Source of the DNA: a virus
Virus record (IMG/VR): IMGVR_UViG_3300025759_009870
Location: 1 to 21,015 of that record
DNA length: 21,015 nt
Strand: one strand, 5' to 3'
The notes below the pieces were generated by a model. It worked only from the letters and a program-made list of their open reading frames with translations, made no database searches and was not told the DNA's origin. Numbering within the stretch: the stretch's first letter is position 1; the number at the start of each line of letters is the position of its first letter. Below are positions 12,517-18,314 of this stretch, piece after piece. A program made the translations under genes and the position numbers.

Positions 12517-14492
12517 CACGTTCTGCTGTACGAGATGCATTGTATAATGTAGATGGCACTGGTGTATTTCAAAAGAAAAAATATGTTGATGTCATAGATA
12601 GATTAACTACAAACAGTGTGTTCACTGTAAACTTTATGGAAGATAATATCTATGAGTATCTTTCAGAGTTATCTCCAGAAGATTTCAAAGAGATAATTAA
12701 AGAGGCAGTATTCTTATCACTCGATACAAAATTTGCAGGTGGTATTGATGTTCAAAATGCTTTCAAGAATCTTACAATCAGATTGGTATCTGATAACGTA
12801 GAACTTATGCACAATCTAAATGCAAGAGAGCATGAGAATACTGTAGTAATTTTTGACTGTGAAGTTATTGCAACTGAGAGAGAGAAAACTTATACCAAGT
12901 TCTGTCAAGGCTACTGTCCTTTATGTGGTCAGAACTTTGATGTCAAAGCAAATGAGGATAGAATGATTGAAGATAGTTATTGTACCAACATGAAATGTAA
13001 GAAGGCAAAACTTATTCTAAAAAAGAACACATTGGAAACTGATAATATACAAGTCATCTATGTTCAAGAGCCAATGGTTAATGCAAGAAACAATACTCCT
13101 GTTATACTCAAGGCTATTCTTACTGGCAAGTTATCTGGTACTGTATTCATAGGACAGAAGAAAAGAATCACAGGTATCTACAAATCAATCATAGATACGA
13201 AGAAGAATATCAACGAGATATCAATCGAGATTATATCTGAACGTGATTTAGAAGAGAAGAATCTTATGGAGTTATCTGACGAGGAGATTTCTGATTTAAA
13301 AAATGAAACAAAAAATGAAGAAACGTTTATACAAAAAATTACAGATAGTTATGCTCCACTCATTGTAGGTTACAAGGATATCAAGTTGGCTATCATGTTG
13401 TTTCTAGTTGGTGGACATTCAAAGGTAAAACGTGAAGACATAAACATGTTTCTTATTGGAGACCCATCAATGGCTAAATCAGAACTGTTAAAGTTTGGTA
13501 AGAGAGTGACAGACAAGTCAATGTATACTTCAGGTAAGGGTTCATCAGCAGCAGGTCTTACAATCGGTCTAGTTAAAATGGAGAGTGGTAATTATGTTGC
13601 ACAAGCAGGTGTTCTACCATTATGTTCTGGTGGCTTTGCATTTATTGATGAGTTTGACAAGATGTCTAACGATGATAGAAGTGCTTTGCACGAAGGCATG
13701 GAACAACAGACTGTCAGCATCGCAAAGGCAGGATTTAGAATGACGTTACCTGCAAAGACTCCAATACTGGCAGCAGCGAATCCAAAGTATGGCAAGTATG
13801 ATTCAACACAAACTATACTTGACAACATTGACATTCCAATTCCACTGATATCAAGATTCGATATGATATGGTTGATACGTGACAAGGTTGATGAGCAAAG
13901 TGATGAAGAGAAAGCAAGGTTCATACTTGATACGTTTACAGGAGACGTAGAGATAAAGACAAACATATTCAATGAAGATAAACTACGTTCATTCATAAAC
14001 TATGTGAGACAGATTGAACCAGAGATGACAGAAGAAGTTAAGGTAAGACTTACAGAGATATACAAGAACATGAGAAAGGCATCAAACAATTCTAATGGTA
14101 TTGCAATAGGAACAAGACAACTGGAAGCATTAGTTAGACTCACAGTTGCACATGCAAAACTACTCATGAAGACGAAGACAGATATATCAGATGTAGAATG
14201 TGTAGAAGCTTTGTTCAACTCTATGTTCAAAGAGTTTGGTATGGATATACAGAAAGGTTCTTTCAATCAGAATGTATTCTACACTACAGCAAGTATGACA
14301 AAGCAACAGTTGTTTGACCATGTGTGGGCAGAGTGTAAAGACCATGAGGGAACAGTAACTTATGCAAACTTTATCAAGAAACTATCAGAGAATGAAAAGT
14401 TTGATGAGAAATCTGCAAAGGTATACTTTGATAACATGGAAAGACAATGTATTATAAAACATGTAGGAGATAACAAATGGAAAAAGATATAG
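12510..14492 (+). CDS. mcm: MCM replicative DNA helicase
   Basis: Ring helicase that unwinds viral DNA for replication. The N-terminal domain (about 1-260) has the zinc knuckle C136-x2-C139 ... C158-x4-C163. The AAA+ domain shows Walker A 'GDPSMAKS' (317-324), Walker B 'FIDEFDKM' (378-385) and the arginine-finger motif 'SRFD' (448-451). The last about 70 residues form a winged-helix (TKQQLFDHVWAECKD to ERQCIIKHVGDNKW). Its length of 660 aa matches archaeal cellular MCM, and all key residues are intact. It overlaps the small gene before it by 7 bases and RadA after it by 16. No DNA polymerase or primase lies in this window. Confidence 0.97.
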   Translation: MLTRSAVRDALYNVDGTGVFQKKKYVDVIDRLTTNSVFTVNFMEDNIYEYLSELSPEDFKEIIKEAVFLSLDTKFAGGIDVQNAFKNLTIRLVSDNVELMHNLNAREHENTVVIFDCEVIATEREKTYTKFCQGYCPLCGQNFDVKANEDRMIEDSYCTNMKCKKAKLILKKNTLETDNIQVIYVQEPMVNARNNTPVILKAILTGKLSGTVFIGQKKRITGIYKSIIDTKKNINEISIEIISERDLEEKNLMELSDEEISDLKNETKNEETFIQKITDSYAPLIVGYKDIKLAIMLFLVGGHSKVKREDINMFLIGDPSMAKSELLKFGKRVTDKSMYTSGKGSSAAGLTIGLVKMESGNYVAQAGVLPLCSGGFAFIDEFDKMSNDDRSALHEGMEQQTVSIAKAGFRMTLPAKTPILAAANPKYGKYDSTQTILDNIDIPIPLISRFDMIWLIRDKVDEQSDEEKARFILDTFTGDVEIKTNIFNEDKLRSFINYVRQIEPEMTEEVKVRLTEIYKNMRKASNNSNGIAIGTRQLEALVRLTVAHAKLLMKTKTDISDVECVEALFNSMFKEFGMDIQKGSFNQNVFYTTASMTKQQLFDHVWAECKDHEGTVTYANFIKKLSENEKFDEKSAKVYFDNMERQCIIKHVGDNKWKKI

Positions 14493-15514
14493 AGAAAGAC
14501 TCAAATATCAGTGATGATATAGAGATAGATATGTCAGAAGAAATTATAGAACAAGAACTAGATTTATCACTGTCACAACTAAAAGGTGTTGGACCAAAAA
14601 CTGTAGAAAAACTAAACAACTTTGGTGTTACATCTTTGTTTGACTTGTGTGTTCGTGGTGCCAAAGAGATATCAGAGATTACAAGTGTTGCAAAAGACAC
14701 AGCACGTAGTTGGATATTCATGGCACATAAAATCTTAGAGGATAATGGCTTAATCAGAAAGTCCGATATGCCAACAAAAGAATTACTTACATACCAATTA
14801 AATCATAGAAGATTAAAGTGTGGAGCCAAGGAAGTAGATGAGTTATGTGGAGGTGGTCTTATACCAGAAGCAGTATACGAAGTCTACGGAGAATTTGGTA
14901 GTGGTAAGACACAATTCTGTATGTCAACAACAGCAGAGACAATCGCTAATGGTGGTAGAGTTATCTGGATAGATTGCGAAGATACTTTCAGACCATCTAG
15001 ACTTGTAGAGATTCTTAAAGCAAGAGAACACGCAGTAGATGATGAGTCAGCAATAGACAGTCTTGATAACGTACTATATTTTCACACGCCAACAACTGAA
15101 CAACTCTCTGGAACCGTAGATAGTTTATCAAAACTAATGTTAGAGAAGAAAACAGAACTACTTATAATTGACGGTTCCATCGGACAGTTCAGAGAAGAGT
15201 ATCTAGGTAGAGGAACACTAGCAGAGAGACAGAATGAGATAGCAAGATTGATGACACACATCAAAAACATCTCATACTACTTTAGATGCACAGTAATCTT
15301 TACCAATCAAGTACAGAGTGACCCTGCTATTATGTTTGGAGATCCAATCAAACCTATTGGTGGTAACATTGTAGCACATGCATCAACATACAGAATCTAT
15401 TTTAAGAAGTCAGGAAAAAACAGAATTGCAAGAATGGTTGACAGTCCTGAACACAAACAAATGGATGCTTCATTCATTCTAAATGAAAGAGGTATCGCAG
15501 ATGCAGAAGACTAA
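14477..15514 (+). CDS. radA: RadA/Rad51-family recombinase
   Basis: Forms filaments on single-stranded DNA and catalyses strand exchange. An acidic N-terminal extension (1-30) precedes a helix-hairpin-helix domain 'LKGVGPKTVEKLNNFG' (35-50). The RecA core has Walker A 'GEFGSGKT' (138-145), Walker B 'LLIIDGSI', and the L2/C-terminal 'GGNIVAHAST' region with 'RIARMVDSPEHK'. At 345 aa it is the normal archaeal RadA size. The segment where RadA proteins carry the Phe-x-x-Ala polymerisation motif reads 'DMPTKE' (97-102), so the motif is altered. The start overlaps MCM by 16 bases and is preceded by TAGGAGA, a good ribosome site. Confidence 0.94.
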   Translation: MEKDIEKDSNISDDIEIDMSEEIIEQELDLSLSQLKGVGPKTVEKLNNFGVTSLFDLCVRGAKEISEITSVAKDTARSWIFMAHKILEDNGLIRKSDMPTKELLTYQLNHRRLKCGAKEVDELCGGGLIPEAVYEVYGEFGSGKTQFCMSTTAETIANGGRVIWIDCEDTFRPSRLVEILKAREHAVDDESAIDSLDNVLYFHTPTTEQLSGTVDSLSKLMLEKKTELLIIDGSIGQFREEYLGRGTLAERQNEIARLMTHIKNISYYFRCTVIFTNQVQSDPAIMFGDPIKPIGGNIVAHASTYRIYFKKSGKNRIARMVDSPEHKQMDASFILNERGIADAED

Positions 15515-15602
15515 GTGTTTACACTGTAATAAAATAACAGAGGGTGTTTTTTGTTCAATCAACTGTTACAATCTTTTCTTTTTAAATACGACACCCGCAT
15601 AA
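15501..15602 (+). CDS. FCS-type zinc-finger mini-protein (33 aa)
   Basis: Short frame overlapping the RadA end by 14 bases. It has 'KCLHCNK' (C6, C9) and 'VFCSINC' (C18, C22), the same CxxC...FCSxxC layout as the mini-protein at 7314, followed by a hydrophobic end (YNLFFLNTTPA). The four cysteines at family spacing make chance unlikely despite the small size. It would be the last gene of the MCM-RadA transcript. Function unknown. Confidence 0.6.
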   Translation: MQKTKCLHCNKITEGVFCSINCYNLFFLNTTPA

Positions 15603-15614
15603 CATTTATATAAC
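15603..15614 (+). promoter_or_regulatory. TATA box for the putative structured RNA
   Basis: CATTTATATAAC, centred about 26 bases before position 15635. The first bases of the predicted RNA stem begin at 15634-15636, exactly where transcription should start. No reading frame begins there: the ATG at 15634 hits a stop after three codons. Confidence 0.6.
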
Positions 15615-15635
15615 GTAACGACTTATTACTATCAT

Positions 15636-15716
15636 GTGGGCTAGATGTTGGTTATAAGTTCCATCTTTAGAACGAAAGCCAACCAGAGGTTCCCGATTCC
15701 TCGCATTGATGCCCAC
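15636..15716 (+). ncRNA. Putative structured small RNA (81 nt), tRNA-sized but not tRNA
   Basis: Non-coding segment with its own TATA box and about 48% G+C by hand count, against roughly 35% around it. The ends pair: GTGGGC (15636-15641) with GCCCAC (15711-15716), extendable outwards by T-G and A-T. Within lie an arm GTTGGTT (15647-15653) with AGCCAAC (15677-15683; one G-T pair), topped by the hairpin GTTC/GAAC (15658-15661 with 15670-15673), and a second arm GAGG/CCTC (15686-15689 with 15699-15702). A further short pairing GATG/CATT is possible at the junction. It is not a tRNA: the T-arm is not adjacent to the acceptor strand and the T-loop and anticodon loop are not standard. Role unknown: regulatory RNA, RNA primer or origin element. 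Confidence 0.5.
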
Positions 15717-15730
15717 GTTTATTAATTACC

Positions 15731-15742
15731 TAGTATAAATAT
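15731..15742 (+). promoter_or_regulatory. TATA box for the nuclease pair
   Basis: TAGTATAAATAT, centred near 15738, about 27 bases before the ATG at 15765. It is too close to the GTG at 15747, which is why the ATG is preferred. Confidence 0.65.
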
Positions 15743-15764
15743 CTTTGTGAATCCAAGAGAACGA

Positions 15765-16100
15765 ATGAGACAGTCTAATAGAAAGGCAGTGATGTGGTTA
15801 CTTAAGAATAGCTATGATGAGATATGGTTAAAACCTCATACACGTAGAGCAGACTTGGTATATACTAGGGGGGAATGGTATCGTGCTCTTGATCTGTGGA
15901 ATCTATTTGATGGTATATGTTTTGATGATAAAGATAATGTAGTGTTCATTCAGATTAAAACAAACGCATGGGCTCCAGAAAAACCACTAATTTCATTCGC
16001 AAATACACACAAAAGTGTAAGGGTCATGTCAATAAACGTCAAGCAAAACAAGGAGAAAAAATGGGAAGTTTTATATAGAGAATACTCCCATATCAAGTAA
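15765..16100 (+). CDS. PD-(D/E)XK nuclease-like protein (111 aa)
   Basis: Small endonuclease-like protein related in pattern to phage resolvase/VRR-type nucleases. Core: 'LFDGICFDD' with D49, then 'VVFIQIKTNAW' with Q63-x-K65, where Gln replaces the usual Glu, as in several phage and archaeal resolvase-like families. The N-terminus is basic (MRQSNRKAVMWLLKN). It could act on branched DNA with RadA. The frame can be extended to a GTG at 15747, but the TATA spacing favours this ATG. Its stop overlaps the next ATG (TAATG), pairing it with a second nuclease-like gene. Confidence 0.7.
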   Translation: MRQSNRKAVMWLLKNSYDEIWLKPHTRRADLVYTRGEWYRALDLWNLFDGICFDDKDNVVFIQIKTNAWAPEKPLISFANTHKSVRVMSINVKQNKEKKWEVLYREYSHIK

Positions 16101-16501
16101 TGCATAAAGATGCTAATGGTTTTATCATAGGTAGAGGAGAGGAAACAGCACTCGATTTACTTATGCAATTATTTCCTGACAAAGAAGTAAAGATTCAAGT
16201 ACCATTCAAAGACTTGTTGCATGGAGAGTGGGTAGATACTGTTACAGAGAGACAGGAGAAGGAGACAATAGACATAGTTGTATACACAGATCCAGTCTTA
16301 GCAATAAGAGTTCAAGACCCACATCATAATGGAAGAATCACATCAGCAAGAGACTTGGTTCAACGTAAGACTCTAGAGTGGAACGGTCTAAGAGTGGTTG
16401 ACCTTCAACACTATGAATGTACTGAAATCATGAAGGAAAGAATCAATGATAAGAGTATGAAAGAGTTACTTAACGCACTTAACGATGAAGGAATAAATTA
16501 G
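16100..16501 (+). CDS. Second PD-(D/E)XK-like protein, active site altered (133 aa)
   Basis: Fold resembles Vsr/DUF559-type small nucleases: E15 in 'GRGEETALDLL', a beta hairpin 'ETIDIVVYTDPVLAIRVQDPHH' (D58 to H76), then 'SARDLVQRKTLEWNGLRVVDLQHYEC', the usual helix-strand end. In that family the strand reads roughly 'IEVDGxxH'. Here it is 'IRVQDPHH', with R70 and Q72 in the acidic positions, so catalysis may be lost or rearranged. It is translated from a TAATG overlap with the previous nuclease-like gene, suggesting that the two products work together, perhaps as a catalytic and a structural subunit. That is inference. Confidence 0.6.
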   Translation: MHKDANGFIIGRGEETALDLLMQLFPDKEVKIQVPFKDLLHGEWVDTVTERQEKETIDIVVYTDPVLAIRVQDPHHNGRITSARDLVQRKTLEWNGLRVVDLQHYECTEIMKERINDKSMKELLNALNDEGIN

Positions 16502-16637
16502 TTAACAATTCTTTATAACAAGTGTTACAGTATTTACCACTGGTAACTGACATACTTTCTTTTCTACATAATTTACATGGTTCGTTAATATTATCCGTAA
16601 ATTCCCTTTGATTTTCTGTCGTTGTCTGCTTCTTCAT
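16479..16637 (-). CDS. Zinc-ribbon mini-protein (52 aa)
   Basis: Below the usual size limit but with a clear metal pattern: 'EPCKLCRKE' (C21, C24) and 'KYCNTCYKELL' (C37, C40), spaced as in a zinc ribbon. Residues 1-18 are polar (MKKQTTTENQREFTDN). The start overlaps the end of the upstream gene (16591-16824) by 47 bases, longer than other overlaps here, so the true start could differ. The 3' end overlaps the convergent nuclease-like gene by 23 bases. Function unknown. Confidence 0.6.
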   Translation of the reverse strand: MKKQTTTENQREFTDNINEPCKLCRKESMSVTSGKYCNTCYKELLTNLFLHR

Positions 16638-16824
16638 ATTCCATCTTGTTCATTATCCTATGTTTCTCCTGTTTAAGTTTTTCTTCCACCATATAGATTG
16701 CAATATCTATCTCAATAAAATTCATGTCATCTTCAATGGCTTCATCTATATTTTTATCAAGTTTTTCAGATAACTTTGTTATCTTTTTCCAATCAGGTTG
16801 AAACTCAGATGGTTCCTCAGACAT
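16591..16824 (-). CDS. Acidic helical protein (77 aa)
   Basis: Unrecognised. Almost entirely helical and charged, rich in Glu, Asp, Lys and Ile with a heptad-like run (WKKITKLSEKLDKNIDEAIEDD, then IYMVEEKLKQEKHRIMNKMEYEE), so a coiled coil is likely. It has no cysteines and no membrane segments. Its ATG lies at the leaderless distance from a - strand TATA box, and the zinc-ribbon frame at 16479-16637 follows on the same transcript. A role as an adaptor or inhibitor is possible but not shown. Confidence 0.7.
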   Translation of the reverse strand: MSEEPSEFQPDWKKITKLSEKLDKNIDEAIEDDMNFIEIDIAIYMVEEKLKQEKHRIMNKMEYEEADNDRKSKGIYG

Positions 16825-16841
16825 GATTGATTTATATATTA

Positions 16842-16855
16842 ATATTATATAAACT
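16842..16855 (-). promoter_or_regulatory. TATA box for the 16824 gene
   Basis: On the - strand AGTTTATATAATAT is centred about 26 bases before the ATG at 16824. A second A/T-rich stretch nearer the ATG is too close. The box overlaps the 3' end of the membrane-protein gene. Confidence 0.6.
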
Positions 16856-17090
16856 TATGCCTTATTTTTGAAATAATTGCAAGAGTTATGCTAATAATAG
16901 GTATCATTTCCAATAAATCTATACCATAAATCAAGAAATCAAGTACAGGATTAGCATTATACAAGCCTATATTGAGCCTAAAAAAGCACTCAGCGGCACT
17001 AATTGTATGTGGAATCTGCATATATAGTATAATAGCAGTAATTATGAGGCTACCAGTGACATGTCTCTCATACCAGTCTAAAAACCCCAT
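16845..17090 (-). CDS. Small membrane protein with two helices (81 aa)
   Basis: Two hydrophobic segments are visible: about 13-30 (GSLIITAIILYMQIPHTI) and about 49-75 (LDFLIYGIDLLEMIPIISI...). A basic C-terminus follows (SKIRHKFI), suggesting that end faces the cytoplasm. I use the ATG at 17090 rather than the GTG at 17102, as it fits the upstream A/T box. No holin or other family signature is recognisable. A viral two-helix membrane protein of this size could be a holin-like lysis factor, a superinfection protein or a virion membrane anchor; none is supported beyond size and topology. Confidence 0.65.
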   Translation of the reverse strand: MGFLDWYERHVTGSLIITAIILYMQIPHTISAAECFFRLNIGLYNANPVLDFLIYGIDLLEMIPIISITLAIISKIRHKFI

Positions 17091-17106
17091 ACATATACAC
17101 ACAATC

Positions 17107-17119
17107 TTTATTATTTTAG
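17107..17119. promoter_or_regulatory. Possible shared bidirectional TATA element
   Basis: TTTATTATTTTAG lies about 25 bases before both divergent starts (ATG 17090 on - and ATG 17138 on +). With under 50 bases between the two genes, one A/T element may serve both directions. Confidence 0.4.
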
Positions 17120-17137
17120 TCTTTCTTAGTTTAAGCT

Positions 17138-17371
17138 ATGGTTACAGTAGACTTTAAGACATTTGGCAAGGGCGAGGCAGGTATATACTTTGGCTCATCA
17201 GGAAGAATACTAATCTATCTAAATAACCACGAATCATTGACAGATATAATGAAGACCATACAACATGAACTAATACACCATGCTATTGCAAGATGCGAAG
17301 AAGAAATGGATGAAGACCAAGAAGAGAAATTAATCTATTTCATGGCTTGGGCTGATGAATTCTTGGTATAA
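17138..17371 (+). CDS. Minimal HExxH metallopeptidase-like protein (77 aa)
   Basis: Very small protein with a full zincin helix: 'TIQHELIHHAIARCEEE' (H43-E44-x2-H47). Downstream acidic residues near 61-63 and 'YFMAWADEF' could supply a third ligand. The first 30 residues form strands (VTVDFKTFGKGEAGIYFG, then RILIYL), as in the sheet preceding the active-site helix. At 77 aa it is far shorter than known peptidases, so it may be a stripped domain, a metal-binding decoy or part of a complex. It is the only + strand gene on the right side, divergent from the membrane protein, and it overlaps the convergent gene at 17335 by 37 bases. Confidence 0.65.
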   Translation: MVTVDFKTFGKGEAGIYFGSSGRILIYLNNHESLTDIMKTIQHELIHHAIARCEEEMDEDQEEKLIYFMAWADEFLV

Positions 17372-17541
17372 AATAATCTAACTTTTGTTCTAACTAATCC
17401 TTTACAGCAATTACACCTGTATCGGCTTAGTGATTTATTTTCTTTATGTAAGTTTGCTTCTTCTATGAACTTTCTACATGATTCACAGTAATGATACTTA
17501 CCACTAATCTTTTTGTATCTATAACAGATGTTCCGACACAC
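17335..17541 (-). CDS. Cys-rich zinc-binding protein (68 aa)
   Basis: Metal-binding pattern: C2-x3-C6, 'YHYCESCRKF' (C19, C22) and 'YRCNCCKGL' (C43, C45, C46), enough for two zinc sites. Lys/Arg-rich throughout, so RNA or DNA binding is plausible. No in-frame ATG is available at the start; the GTG at 17541 lies 5 bases after the stop of the upstream mini-gene and is my choice. The last codons overlap the convergent HExxH gene. Confidence 0.65.
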   Translation of the reverse strand: MCRNICYRYKKISGKYHYCESCRKFIEEANLHKENKSLSRYRCNCCKGLVRTKVRLFYTKNSSAQAMK

Positions 17542-17546
17542 ATATA

Positions 17547-17687
17547 TTAGATTGTGTCCTTCAATTTAAGCCTTTCGTCTACAGGTTTGTCTAATTCTGC
17601 CTTAACTGCCCTGTAACACTCTTTACAAAGGTCTAATTGGTCATACTTGGTGGTATTTTCGTCTTTAATACATATACTACATATCAT
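17547..17687 (-). CDS. Zinc-ribbon mini-protein (46 aa)
   Basis: Begins with 'MICSICIKDE' (C3, C6) and continues to 'LCKECYRAV' (C21, C24), a compact ribbon. A charged helical tail follows (KAELDKPVDERLKLKDTI). The ATG sits at the leaderless distance from a - strand TATA box. The next gene begins 5 bases after its stop, so the two zinc proteins form a small operon. Not assigned to a named family. Confidence 0.75.
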   Translation of the reverse strand: MICSICIKDENTTKYDQLDLCKECYRAVKAELDKPVDERLKLKDTI

Positions 17688-17707
17688 AAGGAAAATAGGC
17701 GTACCCC

Positions 17708-17720
17708 ACTTATAAAATTT
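17708..17720 (-). promoter_or_regulatory. TATA box for the 17687 operon
   Basis: On the - strand AAATTTTATAAGT, centred about 27 bases before the ATG at 17687. Confidence 0.6.
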
Positions 17721-17752
17721 CCTCTAAAAAAAACTTTGATTTTCAAATTTTC

Positions 17753-17791
17753 TTGTGTACACCTCCTCGATTCGTGATTTTTTTGTGTACA
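17753..17791. repeat. Two direct TTGTGTACA repeats in a non-coding gap
   Basis: The 9-mer TTGTGTACA occurs at 17753-17761 and 17783-17791, 30 bases apart, each preceded by a T-rich run and containing the palindrome TGTACA. The 164-base gap 17688-17851 holds no gene I can support. About three helical turns between copies would suit a regulator binding one face. They lie upstream of the - strand TATA box at 17708-17720. Confidence 0.45.
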
Positions 17792-17834
17792 TATTTTACT
17801 ACTCTACTACCAATTTGTTATGCAAAATTTTTTT

Positions 17835-17856
17835 CCTAGATATTATAGTATCTAGG
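17835..17856. repeat. Inverted repeat CCTAGATA/TATCTAGG at the end of the - strand operon
   Basis: Perfect 8-base arms (17835-17842 and 17849-17856) with a 6-base loop, spanning the stop codon at 17852. It could form a 3'-end hairpin protecting or ending the long - strand transcript. On that strand it is followed by an A-tract, not a U-tract, so it is not a standard terminator. Confidence 0.5.
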
Positions 17857-18094
17857 TATCGGTAGGCATACTACCGAATTCATCCCACATAGTTTTAGAT
17901 AGTTGCATCTCCATGCGAACCTGCTCTATTAGTTTACCAAGTTCTCCCATAGATAGGTTGCGACATCTATTCCTATGTATGAAGTTAAGGATCTGTTCGT
18001 GTGGTATCTTTATGTTAGGGTCACTCTCTATTGTTAGAGAAGCCATGACAGCATGTAGTATGAATCGTTCACGTTCTGTTAACTCATCTTCCAT
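17852..18094 (-). CDS. Small helical hypothetical protein (80 aa)
   Basis: Last gene of the long - strand operon. Helical throughout: 'LTERERFILHAVMASLTIE', 'PHEQILNFIHRN', 'LSMGELGKLIEQVRMEMQL'. The spacing of the second and third helices could make a helix-turn-helix, so DNA binding is possible, but I do not recognise a family. The ATG overlaps the end of the 31-residue membrane peptide frame by 11 bases. The 3' end contains two tandem hairpins. Confidence 0.65.
   Translation of the reverse strand: MEDELTERERFILHAVMASLTIESDPNIKIPHEQILNFIHRNRCRNLSMGELGKLIEQVRMEMQLSKTMWDEFGSMPTDT
17859..17877. repeat. Inverted repeat TCGGTAG/CTACCGA
   Basis: Perfect 7-base arms around GCATA, lying in the last codons of the 17852-18094 gene and only 2 bases from the first inverted repeat. 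Two tandem hairpins at a transcript end are unlikely to be chance. Confidence 0.5.
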
Positions 18095-18179
18095 TAGATA
18101 TCATCTTCCTAATCATTCTGAATACTATGAACATTATCATACCTAACAGCACACTAACTAATAAGTTCTTATGCTTCAA
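18084..18179 (-). CDS. 31-residue single-helix membrane peptide
   Basis: Fills the otherwise empty gap between two operon genes. TTG start in a TTGA overlap with the preceding zinc-ribbon stop, the same device used at 989. The product has a Lys/His start, one hydrophobic helix (LLVSVLLGMIMFIVF) and a basic end (RMIRKMISNGR), a typical small membrane peptide. It overlaps the next ATG by 11 bases. Very short, so uncertain. Confidence 0.45.
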   Translation of the reverse strand: MKHKNLLVSVLLGMIMFIVFRMIRKMISNGR

Positions 18180-18313
18180 GAGTATTCAGCTCCACAGTTA
18201 TCACAGTAGTAGAAATGTTCCACATCATATCCACCATCTTCTGTTTCATATCCGTTAGTGCCGACACTCATACGTATGTTGCAGTGTCTACATATACTTG
18301 GATCGAACTTCAT
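18176..18313 (-). CDS. Zinc-ribbon mini-protein (45 aa)
   Basis: Two CxxC pairs, 'ICRHCN' (C8, C11) and 'YYCDNCGAEYS' (C37, C40), framing an acidic loop (GYETEDGGYDVEH). The 'YYCDNCGAEY' end is a classic zinc-ribbon strand. It starts one base after the stop of the upstream gene (18315-18557), so it is part of the tightly packed - strand operon. Function unknown; protein or nucleic-acid contact is the usual role of such ribbons. Confidence 0.78.
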   Translation of the reverse strand: MKFDPSICRHCNIRMSVGTNGYETEDGGYDVEHFYYCDNCGAEYS

Positions 18314-18314
18314 A

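Noticed and set aside
13592-14266. - strand frames opposite MCM
   Set aside because: Low-complexity Ser/Ile/Leu translations of the complementary strand of a conserved helicase.
15636-15716. tRNA gene
   Set aside because: Size and paired ends suggest one, but the D-stem does not form, the anticodon loop would have 8 bases without a purine after the anticodon, the T-loop would have 9 bases, and 8 bases separate the last arm from the closing strand.
17835-17856. Intrinsic terminator of bacterial type
   Set aside because: On the - strand the hairpin is followed by A's, not U's; on the + strand the T-run precedes it and no + strand transcript is expected there.
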